Assembly (NCBI GenBank): GCA_001770725.1
Contig: MERU01000004.1
Location: 248,001-312,000, forward strand
Direction: 5' to 3'
DNA: 64,000 nucleotides
From: Burkholderiales bacterium RIFCSPHIGHO2_01_FULL_63_240
Lineage (GTDB): Bacteria; Pseudomonadota; Gammaproteobacteria; Burkholderiales; Burkholderiaceae_C
The notes under the pieces are model-generated. The model was not told where the DNA came from and did not search any database. It saw only the letters and a list, made by a program, of their open reading frames with translations. This document shows positions 53,844 to 62,885 of this stretch, piece by piece (the stretch's first letter is position 1; every line of letters begins with the position of its first letter). Both the position numbers and the translations under genes were made by a program.

Positions 53844-54392
53844 TCAGGTACGAGGCACAAAACAGCAGACTTGCCCCAGCGGATCCAGCGTCACCTGGCA
53901 GGATTGCGTTAACTGCGCCCTCAGCCGTTTGCGGGCCCGCTGGATACGTGATTTGGCGCCGGGCAAACTCAAGCCCAGCTTGCGGGCGTAGTCTTCCTGG
54001 CTCATGCCGTTGAGGTCGCACTCGGTGATGGCATCCCGGTCTTCGTCACTCAACTCACCCAGGACGCGGGTCAGGCAAGATGCCAGGCTGTCCACCGCAA
54101 GCACGGCATCGTCTTCTCCAGCGGGCAAGTCATCGGGCAAATCCACCCACTCGCGGCGACGACGCATGTGGTCGGTCACGGTATTGCGTGCAACCTCGTA
54201 CAGCCAGGCTCGGGCATTGACGATGTCACAAAAACCCCGCCCCTGGCGCAGGGCCTTCATGAAGACGTCTTGCAGCAGGTCTTGCGCCGTGGCCTGATCT
54301 TCAACGTGTTTGATCAACCAGCCCCGCAACTCCCGCTCGTGGGCATGCCACGCGACCATCAGGCAGGGCAGTTCTTGCACGCCTGTCATCAT
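53844..54392 (-). CDS. sigZ: ECF-type sigma factor, SigZ-like
   Basis: 182 residues. Sigma-2 region AQDLLQDVFMKALRQG and ARAWLYEVARNTVTDHMRRRR, sigma-4 region ITECDLNGMSQEDYARKLGLSLPGAKSRIQRARKRLRAQL, and a Cys-containing tail CQVTLDPLGQVCCFVPRT typical of SigZ-like proteins. No anti-sigma gene is adjacent. It overlaps in expression with arsH (stop at 54393). It may direct transcription of the downstream permease-thioredoxin-osmC-ligase genes. Confidence 0.82.
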   Translation of the reverse strand: MMTGVQELPCLMVAWHAHERELRGWLIKHVEDQATAQDLLQDVFMKALRQGRGFCDIVNARAWLYEVARNTVTDHMRRRREWVDLPDDLPAGEDDAVLAVDSLASCLTRVLGELSDEDRDAITECDLNGMSQEDYARKLGLSLPGAKSRIQRARKRLRAQLTQSCQVTLDPLGQVCCFVPRT

Positions 54393-55124
54393 TCAGATCG
54401 CCGCCTGGTTGACGCGCTTCATCAAAGCTTCTGCGCTCTCCTTGCGCTCGCTGTAGCGGTCCACCAGATAGGGCGCGGCGTCACGCGTGAGCAAGGTGAA
54501 CTTGACCAACTCTTCCAGCACATCCACCACACGGTCGTGGTAGCTGGAGGGCTTCATGCGGTCGTGCTCATCAAACTCCAGAAAGGCTTTGGCCACTGAC
54601 GACTGGTTGGGGATGGTGATCATCCGCATCCAGCGGCCCAGCACCCGCATCTGGTTGACGGCATTGAAGGACTGTGAACCACCACTGACTTGCATGACCG
54701 CCAGGGTCTTGCCTTGCGTGGGGCGAACGGCGCCGCTGTTCAAGGGGATCCAGTCAATCTGCGCTTTCATGATGCCGGTCATGGCGCCATGCCGCTCAGG
54801 CGAGCACCACACCATGCCTTCGGCCCAGTTCGTCAATTCACGCAACTCGACGACCTTGGGGTGGGTGTCTGGCGCATCATCCGGCAACGGCAAGCCGCTG
54901 GGATTGAATATCTTCACGTCAGCACCCATGGCCTGCAGCAAGCGCGCTGACTCTTCGACCACCAGGCGGCTGAAAGACCGCTGCCGCAAAGAGCCGTACA
55001 GCAGCAAAAAGCGTGGTGCGTGCGTCGAGGGTTGCGTCGGAAGCAAGCGGGTCAGGTCAGGCACCTGAAAGTGTTCGGCCGCCACCTGAGGAAGGTCTGC
55101 CAATACATCGGGTTGATCAGACAA
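54393..55124 (-). CDS. arsH: ArsH organoarsenical oxidase/flavoprotein
   Basis: About 243 residues from the TTG at 55124 ([12 protein letters not shown]); the track start is another TTG seven codons upstream, further inside ars[20 protein letters not shown] binds FMN, and [45 protein letters not shown] and NQSSVAKAF are ArsH hallmarks. ArsH is an NADPH-dependent flavoprotein that oxidises trivalent organoarsenicals. It pairs well with a downstream ArsP-type permease. Confidence 0.92.
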   Translation of the reverse strand: MSDQPDVLADLPQVAAEHFQVPDLTRLLPTQPSTHAPRFLLLYGSLRQRSFSRLVVEESARLLQAMGADVKIFNPSGLPLPDDAPDTHPKVVELRELTNWAEGMVWCSPERHGAMTGIMKAQIDWIPLNSGAVRPTQGKTLAVMQVSGGSQSFNAVNQMRVLGRWMRMITIPNQSSVAKAFLEFDEHDRMKPSSYHDRVVDVLEELVKFTLLTRDAAPYLVDRYSERKESAEALMKRVNQAAI

Positions 55125-55542
55125 GGCGGCGCCCCTGTTCGTCAATCACCACTTCACCGTCTTCCTTGGTGAAAGGCCCTTGTTGCGCTTGCGCCAGGAT
55201 GTCCAGCACAAGTTCAGAGGGGCGACACAGCCGCGTGCCCATGGGCGTGACCACAATGGGCCGGTTGATCAGGATAGGATGCGCGATCATGAAGTCCAGC
55301 AACTCGTCGTCCGTCCACTTGGCGTCGTCCAGCTTGAGTTCGTCATAGACCTCGCCCTTACCGCGAAGGACCTCACGCACGGACAGCCCGCACGCTGCAA
55401 TCAGCTGAACCAGTTGATCACGCGTGGGCGGCGTCTCCAGATAGTGGATGACCTGTGGCTCGATGCCCGCATTGCGGATCAAGGCCAGCGTGTTGCGGGA
55501 CGTGCCGCACTTTGGGTTGTGATAGATGGTGACGGTGCTCAT
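55117..55542 (-). CDS. arsC: Glutaredoxin-dependent arsenate reductase
   Basis: About 141 residues from [19 protein letters not shown] (ATG overlapping the acr3 stop as ATGA). The single catalytic Cys is in NPKCGTSRN and the arsenate-binding Arg region is [21 protein letters not shown]. This is the E. coli R773-type ArsC that uses glutathione and glutaredoxin, unlike the two upstream phosphatase-type reductases. Confidence 0.94.
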   Translation of the reverse strand: MSTVTIYHNPKCGTSRNTLALIRNAGIEPQVIHYLETPPTRDQLVQLIAACGLSVREVLRGKGEVYDELKLDDAKWTDDELLDFMIAHPILINRPIVVTPMGTRLCRPSELVLDILAQAQQGPFTKEDGEVVIDEQGRRLV

Positions 55543-56621
55543 GCTTTGCATTGCCCTTGCTCGTACCAGCCCTTGCTCTGGTTGACCACGCGGACCACCA
55601 GCAGCATCACGGGCACCTCAATCAGCACGCCCACGACGGTGGCCAGGGCCGCTCCCGATTCAAAGCCGAACAGGCTGATGGCGGCGGCCACGGACAGCTC
55701 GAAGAAGTTGCTGGCGCCGATCAAGGCCGAGGGGCAGGCCACTTCATGCGATTCGCCCACGCGGCGGTTGAGCCAGTAAGCCAGCGCCGAGTTGAAGAAG
55801 ACCTGGATCAGGATGGGCACCGCCAACATGGCAATCACCAGGGGCTGCTTGATGATGGCTTCACCCTGGAAGGCAAAAAGCAGCACCAGTGTGGCCAGCA
55901 AGGCGGTGATCGACCACGGGCCGATCTTGGCCAATGCCGCATCAAAGGCCGCCTGGCCACGCTGGAGCAGTGCCTTGCGCAGCATCTGGGCCAGGGCCAC
56001 CGGGATCACGATGTACAGCAGCACCGAGGTGATCAGCGTGTCCCAAGGTACGACGATGGACGACAGGCCCAGCAACAGCGCCACGATGGGGGCAAACGCA
56101 AACACCATGATGCTATCGTTCAAGGCCACCTGCGACAGCGTGAACAGGGGGTTGCCACCGGTCAGGCGGCTCCACACAAACACCATGGCCGTGCAGGGGG
56201 CCGCAGCCAGCAAGATCAGGCCCGCGATGTAGCTGTCCAACTGACCTGCCGGCAGGTAAGGCGCAAACAGGTGGCGCACAAAGATCCAGCCCAGCAACGC
56301 CATCGAGAACGGCTTGACCGCCCAGTTGACGAACAGGGTGACGCCAATGCCCTTCCAGTGCTGCTTGACCTGAGACAGGCTGCCGAAGTCCACCTTGACC
56401 AGCATGGGGATGATCATCACCCAGATCAGCATGCCCACGGGCAGGTTGACCTTGGCGACTTCCATATGGCCGATGGTCTGAAAGACCCCGGGCAGCACCT
56501 GGCCCAGCACAATGCCGATCACGATGCACAGAAAGACCCACACGGTCAGGTAGCGCTCGAAGACGCTCATGGGCTCGGGAGCCGGTTGGCGCGGTGCCAT
56601 GGCGGTAGCGGTGGTGTTCAT
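55539..56621 (-). CDS. acr3: Acr3-type arsenite efflux permease
   Basis: About 360 residues, ten transmembrane helices, with LPVGMLIWVMIIPMLVKVDF, LLAAAPCTAMVFVWSRLTGGNP (the conserved Cys in TM4 for arsenite), and ALIGASNFFELSVAAAI. Acr3 exports arsenite and can be driven by proton motive force; ArsA encoded upstream might additionally energise it. ATG at 56621 follows GAGGACATTGACA. Confidence 0.95.
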   Translation of the reverse strand: MNTTATAMAPRQPAPEPMSVFERYLTVWVFLCIVIGIVLGQVLPGVFQTIGHMEVAKVNLPVGMLIWVMIIPMLVKVDFGSLSQVKQHWKGIGVTLFVNWAVKPFSMALLGWIFVRHLFAPYLPAGQLDSYIAGLILLAAAPCTAMVFVWSRLTGGNPLFTLSQVALNDSIMVFAFAPIVALLLGLSSIVVPWDTLITSVLLYIVIPVALAQMLRKALLQRGQAAFDAALAKIGPWSITALLATLVLLFAFQGEAIIKQPLVIAMLAVPILIQVFFNSALAYWLNRRVGESHEVACPSALIGASNFFELSVAAAISLFGFESGAALATVVGVLIEVPVMLLVVRVVNQSKGWYEQGQCKA

Positions 56622-56632
56622 TGTCAATGTCC

Positions 56633-57136
56633 TCAGCTGCGGGCAATGCCATTGAGGGCGGCCAGCAAGGCCCCCTGATCCATGGTGTCCAGCGGCAAAG
56701 CCAGCAACTGCAGCATCTTGTAGCCAATGGCCTGGCGCGTCAGCTCGAACGCACGGCGCTTGCCTTCGTCCCCGCCCTCGGCGTTGGACGGATCGGGGTA
56801 GCCCCAGTGCACCTTGACTGGCTGGCCTTTGCCACCGAAAAACACAGGGCAGGCTTCGGCCGCCGCGCTGTCACACACCGTGATGACGATGGACAGGGGC
56901 GGTGCGCCGTCGGTGCTGAACTCGTCCCAGCTTTTGCTGCGGTAAGCCGCGGTGTCAATGCCAGCGTTGTTCAGGGCCTCGATGGCGAACGGGTTCAGTC
57001 GGCCGCTGGGGGCGCTGCCCGCGCTGTGCGCCTTGACGTCTTTGCCCAACTTCTTAGCGAGGTGATTGAGCATGCCTTCCGACAGCACACTGCGGGCCGA
57101 GTTGTGGGTGCACAGGATAAGAACGTGGGTGGTCAT
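56633..57136 (-). CDS. arsC: LMW-phosphatase-type arsenate reductase, first of pair
   Basis: About 167 residues from MTTHVLILCTHNSARSVLSEG, the CX5R P-loop of low-molecular-weight phosphatase/arsenate reductases, with SKSWDEF and the TVCDSAAAEACPVF second cysteine region. Sequence TVCD..A...CP is characteristic of ArsC rather than tyrosine phosphatase. The paralogue at 57145 is about half identical. The pair overlaps slightly in reading. Confidence 0.9.
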   Translation of the reverse strand: MTTHVLILCTHNSARSVLSEGMLNHLAKKLGKDVKAHSAGSAPSGRLNPFAIEALNNAGIDTAAYRSKSWDEFSTDGAPPLSIVITVCDSAAAEACPVFFGGKGQPVKVHWGYPDPSNAEGGDEGKRRAFELTRQAIGYKMLQLLALPLDTMDQGALLAALNGIARS

Positions 57137-57144
57137 GGTGGGCT

Positions 57145-57639
57145 TCAAATTTTGCCAATGGCGTTGAGTTGAGACTGAATCGACAACGAGTGGAGGCTTT
57201 GGGGCGGCAGCGCCAGCATTAGCTCAATGCGGCGCTTGAGAATCTGTGCGACGTCATTGAAAGCTCGGCGCTGCTTGTCGTCGTTGCCCTCAATTCCGGC
57301 CGGGTCATACACGCCCCAGTGGGCCGTCAAGGGTTGACCTGGCCACACTGGGCAGATCTCACCTGCCGCGTTGTCGCACACGGTAAAGACAAAATTCATC
57401 ACTGGCGCGTCAGGCGATGCGAACTCATCCCAACTCTTGCTGCGAAAGTGCCCCTGTGACATGCCAAGGTGCTGAAGTACATCCAGGGCCATGGGGTGAA
57501 CCTCACCCTTGGGGTGGCTGCCTGCTGAGTAAGCCTTGAAGCGGTTGCCCCCCAATGCATTGAGGATGCCCTCAGCCAGAATGGATCGGGCGGAGTTGCC
57601 TGTGCAGATGAAGAGCACGTTGAGCAGTTTGTCAGTCAT
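57145..57639 (-). CDS. arsC: LMW-phosphatase-type arsenate reductase, second of pair
   Basis: 164 residues: VLFICTGNSARSILAEG P-loop, FRSKSWDEF, FVFTVCDNAAGEICPVWPGQP with the C..C pair. Begins one base after the arsA stop. Reduces arsenate to arsenite, probably with thioredoxin or mycothiol-like/glutathione partners. Having two such copies plus a glutaredoxin-type one is unusual. Confidence 0.92.
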   Translation of the reverse strand: MTDKLLNVLFICTGNSARSILAEGILNALGGNRFKAYSAGSHPKGEVHPMALDVLQHLGMSQGHFRSKSWDEFASPDAPVMNFVFTVCDNAAGEICPVWPGQPLTAHWGVYDPAGIEGNDDKQRRAFNDVAQILKRRIELMLALPPQSLHSLSIQSQLNAIGKI

Positions 57640-57640
57640 G

Positions 57641-59419
57641 TCATGTTCCGTGGTTGATGTGGTGGGACAGGAGCAGCAAGCGGTCTACGCCCACTGGCTC
57701 CTCTCGTTGAAGTGGCACCACGGCGTAGCGCGAGGCATGTTGCGTGGCCACGGCGTCGATCTCGCGCAACTCGTTGAGGGCACGCTGGCGCAGCAAGGGT
57801 GAGCGAGGCGGCGGCGAACTGGCCGCCACACTGTTGTTGACGACCCAGGCCCAAGGTGCCATGCCGGCACGGCGCAAATCAGCCTGCAGATTGGCTGCTT
57901 CCAGAACGGGGGTGGTTTCTGCCAGGGTGACGATCAGCACCTTGGTTTGCTTGGGATCCTGAAGCTGCATCATTGGCGTCGTGAAGTGCACGCCTGATCC
58001 GCCCATTTGCCGCGCCACGTCCCGGTGGTAGGCACCCGTTGCGTCGAGCAAAAGCAAGGTGTGCCCGGTAGGTGCCGTGTCCATCACCACAAACTGCTTG
58101 TCAGCATCTCGGATGATGCGAGAGAAAGCCTGAAAGACGGCGATCTCCTCGGTACAAGGCGAGCGAAGATCCTCCTCAAGCAAGGCGCGCCCCTCAGTGT
58201 CAAGCTGGGCACCTTTGGTCGCCAAAACTTGCTGGCGGTATTGCTCAGTGACTTCGTGTGGGTCAATGCGACTGACGGTCAGGTGATCGAGACTACCCGC
58301 CAGTGTCTCCACCAGATGCGCAGCCGGGTCTGAGGTCGTCAGGTGCACTGGCAGCCCTCTGCTGGCCAACTCAACCGCCACGGCGGCTGCCACGGTGGTT
58401 TTGCCGACACCGCCTTTACCCATCAGCATGATCAAGCCATGGCCATCGGCCGCGATCTCGTCCACCAGCGTCGATAGCGCAGGCGCGTTGATTGCAGCGG
58501 GAAGTTGAACAAGACGCACCAGGGGCCCTGGTGCATCCGCAGCCAGCAACTGACCAAGCGCTTGCAAGCCCACCACATTGAATGACTTGAGGGCAACCTC
58601 GTCGCGAGGCAAAGATTCCAAGCCAACTGGCAGGCCCACCATCGCAGCGGCTTCGCGGGCAATGATGACGGCCGCAAGCGGATCCTTCTCGCCTTCGCTG
58701 GCGGGCATCACACCGTTGATAACCAGGTACTGCTGAGACAGCCCGATGGCCGCCAACTCTTCATGCGTACGAGCAGCCTCGCGCAGGGTGGCGCCTTGGG
58801 CTCTGGCCACCAAGACCAGGCGTGTACGCAGCGGATCAGCCAAGGCTGCGACGGCCGCCTTGTAGAGCGACCGCTGCTTTTCCAAGCCGGCCAAGGGCCC
58901 CAAACAGGAAGCGTCACCTTTGCCTGACTCAAGGAAGCCAGTCCAGGCTCCCGGCAGTTGCAACAGGCGGATCGTATGCCCTGTTGGCGCCGTATCAAAG
59001 ATGATGTGATCGAAGCCTGCCGTGAGGTCTGAATCCGTCAGCAGGCCGGTGAACTCGTCGAACGCCGCGATCTCGGTAGTGCAGGCACCGGAAAGCTGCT
59101 CTTCGATTCCCTTGACAACCGTATCAGGCAAGATCCCGCGCACCGGTCCGACGATGCGGTCACGGTAGGCCTGTGCCGCTGCTTGAGGGTCAATCTCCAG
59201 CGCTGACAAGCCTGGAACGGCGGCGATGGCCGTGATCTTGTTGCCAATGGTGGTGCCAAAGACCTGCCCCACATTGGACGCAGGATCAGTGCTGACCAGC
59301 AATACGCGCGAGCCAGATTGAGCGAACTGCACGGCAGTTGCGCATGCAAGTGATGTCTTGCCCACGCCCCCTTTGCCTGTGAACAACAGAAAGCGCGGAG
59401 GGTGGCTCAGAAAGTTCAT
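57641..59419 (-). CDS. arsA: ArsA arsenite-stimulated ATPase
   Basis: About 592 residues from MNFLSHPPRFLLF (ATG at 59419). Duplicated halves each carry GKGGVGKT and DTAPTGHT (FDTAPTGHTIRLL and MDTAPTGHTLLLL). Metal-site cysteines lie in LSGACTTEIAAF and SPCTEEIAVF. ArsA is the soluble ATPase that receives arsenite from ArsD and energises the permease, classically ArsB; here the permease is Acr3. Confidence 0.94.
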   Translation of the reverse strand: MNFLSHPPRFLLFTGKGGVGKTSLACATAVQFAQSGSRVLLVSTDPASNVGQVFGTTIGNKITAIAAVPGLSALEIDPQAAAQAYRDRIVGPVRGILPDTVVKGIEEQLSGACTTEIAAFDEFTGLLTDSDLTAGFDHIIFDTAPTGHTIRLLQLPGAWTGFLESGKGDASCLGPLAGLEKQRSLYKAAVAALADPLRTRLVLVARAQGATLREAARTHEELAAIGLSQQYLVINGVMPASEGEKDPLAAVIIAREAAAMVGLPVGLESLPRDEVALKSFNVVGLQALGQLLAADAPGPLVRLVQLPAAINAPALSTLVDEIAADGHGLIMLMGKGGVGKTTVAAAVAVELASRGLPVHLTTSDPAAHLVETLAGSLDHLTVSRIDPHEVTEQYRQQVLATKGAQLDTEGRALLEEDLRSPCTEEIAVFQAFSRIIRDADKQFVVMDTAPTGHTLLLLDATGAYHRDVARQMGGSGVHFTTPMMQLQDPKQTKVLIVTLAETTPVLEAANLQADLRRAGMAPWAWVVNNSVAASSPPPRSPLLRQRALNELREIDAVATQHASRYAVVPLQREEPVGVDRLLLLSHHINHGT

Positions 59420-59433
59420 GTCAGCCCCGGCGC

Positions 59434-59793
59434 TTAGCAGCAAGCACTACCGGCGCAACACCCGCCTTGCGGCGTGCCTGCCGTCACCTGCGCAATCTTG
59501 GCCCAACGTGCAAGATCGGCCCGCGAAGGGTATCGGCCCGCCATGGCCACTTCACCACCCACCAGGATCAGCGGCAAGGCCTCTTGCCCAGAACGCTCCA
59601 AAAACCCCTTGACGGCGGCGTTCTCAGCGAAAGGCATCGGCTGCTGCGCCAGATTGAAGCGCTCGATCTGGGCACCGTTTTGCTTGGCCCAATCCACATC
59701 AGCGGAGAAAGTGACCAGCGTCTGATCTACCTCTACGCCACAAACGCCAGTACTGCAGCACAGTGCTGGGTCAAAAACTTGGATCGTTTTCAT
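59434..59793 (-). CDS. arsD: ArsD arsenite chaperone
   Basis: 119 residues with MKTIQVFDPALCCSTGVCG (Cys12, Cys13, Cys18), FNLAQQPMPFAEN and a C-terminal GGCCAGSACC with two further Cys pairs. ArsD delivers arsenite to ArsA. It ends 14 bases before arsA. Confidence 0.95.
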   Translation of the reverse strand: MKTIQVFDPALCCSTGVCGVEVDQTLVTFSADVDWAKQNGAQIERFNLAQQPMPFAENAAVKGFLERSGQEALPLILVGGEVAMAGRYPSRADLARWAKIAQVTAGTPQGGCCAGSACC

Positions 59794-59853
59794 TTTGAAG
59801 CCCCATGAAACATTGAATCAATGCGCGCAAGCATGTGCGATGTGAGACGAACA

Positions 59854-60207
59854 TCAACAAGTTGTGCAAGCCCGCTTGCGAGCAGACTTGCTTGTTTGAG
59901 CGTCAACAATCGGTACACAAGGCTGCCCTTGGCAGCAAAACTCAGTCAGGTAGCCCAGAAGGTCATCCATGTGCTCGAAGGCCGCGCGGTAAATGAGGTG
60001 ACGTCCATCGCGCTCCTGACTGACCAGATCGGCGTACATCAACTCTTTCAGGTGGAAGGACAGTGTGGTGGCGGCCACCTCCAACTGCGCCGCCAAATCC
60101 CCTGGCGTGAGTCCTTGCGGGCCAGCGACAACCAAGGCACGAAAGACACGCAAACGCACGGGCTGGGCCAATGCGGCGAGGGATTTAACGACGTTTTTCT
60201 CTTCCAT
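59854..60207 (-). CDS. arsR: ArsR-type arsenite-responsive repressor
   Basis: 117 residues: winged helix PGDLAAQLEVAATTLSFHLKELMYADLVSQERDGRHLIYRA. Arsenite-site cysteines are not in the N-terminal helix but in the C-terminal FCCQGQPC and ACTTC, the C-terminal ArsR subtype typical of many acr3 operons. First gene of the long minus-strand ars cluster. An AT-rich dyad upstream is the probable operator. Confidence 0.93.
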   Translation of the reverse strand: MEEKNVVKSLAALAQPVRLRVFRALVVAGPQGLTPGDLAAQLEVAATTLSFHLKELMYADLVSQERDGRHLIYRAAFEHMDDLLGYLTEFCCQGQPCVPIVDAQTSKSARKRACTTC

Positions 60208-60213
60208 ACTCCA

Positions 60214-60242
60214 ATGGTGATCGAATAATCAAATTATGTCAA
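60214..60242 (-). promoter_or_regulatory. arsR promoter/operator region
   Basis: On the minus strand TTGACA (60237-60242) followed at 17 bases by a weak CACCAT. The spacer contains the AT-rich dyad TGAT-N6-ATCA (60218-60231), where ArsR may bind. The -10 is poor, so exact limits are uncertain. Confidence 0.5.
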
Positions 60243-60404
60243 GCCCTCATCAACGCAACTGCACCCCCCGTGCCATTGCCCCCTGATGTCAAAACCCCCA
60301 GCACAAAGCTCCCATTCACACGCGACGACAGCACGTCCGGCACCTAACCTTCAGTCATGCGCTCTCCAGAGCAAACACAGCATCAGACAACAGAGGTACG
60401 CGCC

Positions 60405-60905
60405 ATGCTCACCGCTGCACTGCCCAGACTGCAAAAATCACTCAAGACAGACCAGATGGACAACCATCAGCCTCCTGACGTCATCGAAACACGTCTGTGG
60501 ATTGAAGAACATGTTTGGCTCTATGGCGTACTCAAGTCCGATCTCAACATCGGCCCGATCTTTCGATTCCCTGACCTGATCAGCGCCTGCGTCTCACTGA
60601 TCTTCTCCGACCCTGAAGCGGCAAGGCAGATCTTCGGCTTTCTCGGCACCGACCTCGTGGCCCGCTCGCCCAATACGCCTCGTCGTCGCGAGGCCATGTG
60701 GCGACCGCAGTACGACTTGCTCCTTGAGTTGCAGCGCTCACCTGCCAACCGGCACCCCAACCCGAAGTTCCAACTCGACCATTTGACCACCGCCTGCGTG
60801 GCGCTGTGTCGGCTGTCGGATGAGACAGGTGCCCTCGTCCTGCAACAAGCTCGGGTCAACATGGCCCAGCGCTTTCGTGCAGAACACGTCACACAGACGC
60901 GCTAA
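60405..60905 (+). CDS. Hypothetical ICE protein preceding transfer genes
   Basis: About 166 residues from MLTAALPRLQKSL (ATG at 60405 with GAGGTACGCGCC before it; the track start is 16 codons earlier). Helical throughout, with LWIEEHVWLYGVLKSDLNIGPIFRFPDLISACVSLIF and AMWRPQYDLLLELQRS. No family recognised. It diverges from arsR and is the first backbone gene after the cargo, so the cargo boundary lies between 60208 and 60404. Confidence 0.55.
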   Translation: MLTAALPRLQKSLKTDQMDNHQPPDVIETRLWIEEHVWLYGVLKSDLNIGPIFRFPDLISACVSLIFSDPEAARQIFGFLGTDLVARSPNTPRRREAMWRPQYDLLLELQRSPANRHPNPKFQLDHLTTACVALCRLSDETGALVLQQARVNMAQRFRAEHVTQTR

Positions 60906-61101
60906 CGCCATCGACTGCCCGGCACGCTGCCCCATACACGGCATGAAGAATCCCAAGCGATTCACGTGTCTGACCACGCCAAGGCCCTCCAGCCACGGCT
61001 GACCTGAACAAGACCCTGATCGGCACCGTGCCGGTCTCACCCAGCCCTTCCTGCCTTGCGATGTGCATTGGCGGGTCCATCGGTCTTGTTAGGAGTGCGC
61101 C

Positions 61102-61644
61102 ATGCAATGGGGTCTCTTGCCTGGATGTCTTACGCTGCTGAGCCTGCCAGCACACGCTCTGGCTTGCTGGGACGAGGCGGCGCAACGATATGGCGTTTCA
61201 TCCCAACTGCTCTATGCCGTTGCCAAGGTCGAGTCGCACCTCAATCCAAATGCGCTCAACCTCAGCCACCGGCAACACACAGGTAGCTATGACATCGGGC
61301 TGATGCAGATCAACAGTTCGAACCTGCCTGCGCTGGCTCGGTTCGGCATCTCCGAGAACGATCTGTACAGCCCCTGCACGAACATCCATGTGGGCGCCTG
61401 GCTGCTCGCTCAAACCCTGGCCAGGCAAGGCCTCAGCTGGGACGGTGTGGGAGCCTACAACGCCGCCTGCACCCAACTCAAGGGTGACGCCTGCCAGGAA
61501 GCGCGCAGGCGCTACGCCTGGAAGGTCTATCGGAATTTGCCAGCTTCGGCAATCCAGTCCGCACAGCCAACCGCAGTACGGCCGCAAGAGCGCGCAGACA
61601 CAAAGCTGCCTCTGTTCATCCTTGCCGCTCGGGTGTCGCCATGA
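61102..61644 (+). CDS. Conjugation-associated lytic transglycosylase
   Basis: 180 residues with a signal peptide and a soluble lytic transglycosylase domain: VAKVESHLNPNALN has the catalytic Glu, GSYDIGLMQINSSNLPALARFG and VGAYNAAC complete the family motifs. It opens peptidoglycan for the type IV secretion channel. AGGAGTGCGCC precedes the ATG, and the stop overlaps the next gene. Confidence 0.92.
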   Translation: MQWGLLPGCLTLLSLPAHALACWDEAAQRYGVSSQLLYAVAKVESHLNPNALNLSHRQHTGSYDIGLMQINSSNLPALARFGISENDLYSPCTNIHVGAWLLAQTLARQGLSWDGVGAYNAACTQLKGDACQEARRRYAWKVYRNLPASAIQSAQPTAVRPQERADTKLPLFILAARVSP

Positions 61645-62315
61645 CGCGCGTACAGGACATCGCCATGACCGGCGCCTCGGCAGCGGTGATTTTGTTTGCA
61701 TTCTCGTCTTGCACCTTGCCTGCCAAACAGGACCATGCAATCGAGACACCGCAAGCCAAGCCGAACGCGTCACACATCGCGCAGCTTGAACGTGGCCGCG
61801 ATGCGTACTTTGCCCAGTGCGTCGAGCCTGCCTGTCCGACCACCACACCCAAGACACTGGCGGTGGCCGTCGCAGATCCGCAGACACAGCCGTCGATGCA
61901 AGGCAATGCCCGCGCCCTTGAATCCGTCGCGCCAGCTCAAATGACCACGCCTGCCCCGCTGCGCAAGCCTCAGGTGTTGGTCCTGGAGTTTGCAACCGAC
62001 AGCGCGGTGCTGACACCTGCACATCGGACCTTGCTGAACAACGCAGCCAGAGCCCTGGGACGCGCCGAGCGTGTACTCATCGTGGGACGCACCGACAACG
62101 TCGGCCCCGATGCGCCCAACCAGGCCGTCGCGCTGGCACGGGCTGGCGCTGTTCGAGATCACATCAAGCGCGTCATTCCCGCACAACCCGATGACATCCG
62201 CATCGATGCCCGGGGCCTGTGCTGCTACGTCGCCAGCAACGACACACCCGAGGGCCGTGCGCGCAATCGTCGCGTTGAGGTCGTGTTCACTGCCTCATCC
62301 GAGGGGGTGCCATGA
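61641..62315 (+). CDS. OmpA-family lipoprotein
   Basis: 224 residues, overlapping the previous gene. Lipobox-like AFSSC near residue 24, a Pro/Gln-rich linker, then an OmpA peptidoglycan-binding domain: VLEFATDSAVLTPAHRTLLNNAARAL, IVGRTDNVGPDAPNQAVALARAGAVRDHI, DARGLCCYVASNDTPEGRARNRRVEV. It probably anchors the secretion apparatus to the wall. Confidence 0.87.
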   Translation: MTRVQDIAMTGASAAVILFAFSSCTLPAKQDHAIETPQAKPNASHIAQLERGRDAYFAQCVEPACPTTTPKTLAVAVADPQTQPSMQGNARALESVAPAQMTTPAPLRKPQVLVLEFATDSAVLTPAHRTLLNNAARALGRAERVLIVGRTDNVGPDAPNQAVALARAGAVRDHIKRVIPAQPDDIRIDARGLCCYVASNDTPEGRARNRRVEVVFTASSEGVP

Positions 62316-62443
62316 CACGCCGATGGCCCTCGCCCGTGAGCCCGTTCGCCCACCGCATCCCCTTCCTGAAACGTGCCCGCACGTTCGCAGGATCGCCCCC
62401 GCCTGCGTCAGGCCTTGACGCGCAACCCAGCCAGGAGATTCCC

Positions 62444-62857
62444 ATGCGCACAGCCATCATCCATCCCTTCACCCCTGTTCGCCCCTCTGTCCAGGTGGAC
62501 GGCCAGCAAAGCCGTCAATCCAACGCCAGTGACGCCAGCAAGCCCACACACAAGCGCTGGCGTGTGGCTTCGGCGCTGGCCATGCTCGCTCTGGGCTTGG
62601 GGCTGTCCATGCCCGGCTTCGCCCTTGACCTGGTGGCCTTCACTGGCATCACCGGGCCGCTGACATCCGCCCTCGCCCAGATCTCCGCGCTGGGCCCCAG
62701 CGTCAAGGCCCTGGTCGGCTTCGTCGGTTTCGTGGTCGCCCTGATCTCGCTGTCGGCGCTGCGCAATTTCGGGCCGGTGCTGTTTTACGTGGGCCTGGCC
62801 ATCTTCGGTGCGGTGGGCCTGGTGATCGCGGGCGCCATCATGGGCGCGGTCGTCTGA
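62444..62857 (+). CDS. traA: TraA-like conjugative pilin precursor
   Basis: About 137 residues from MRTAIIHPF; AGGAGATTCCC precedes the ATG at 62444 (track start is 44 codons upstream and overlaps the OmpA gene). A long leader of about 60 residues ends in MPGFA, leaving a mature pilin of about 77 residues with two hydrophobic helices (LVGFVGFVVALISLSAL and VLFYVGLAIFGAVGLVIAGAIMGAVV). This layout is that of F-type propilin. The position directly before traL is the F-plasmid order. Confidence 0.75.
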   Translation: MRTAIIHPFTPVRPSVQVDGQQSRQSNASDASKPTHKRWRVASALAMLALGLGLSMPGFALDLVAFTGITGPLTSALAQISALGPSVKALVGFVGFVVALISLSALRNFGPVLFYVGLAIFGAVGLVIAGAIMGAVV

Positions 62858-62885
62858 GCTCAGCTCAAACCTGCAGGAGCCTGAC

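Noticed and set aside
55551-56678. 375-residue plus-strand ORF opposite acr3
   Set aside because: Antisense to acr3, His/Gln-rich composition typical of a shadow frame.
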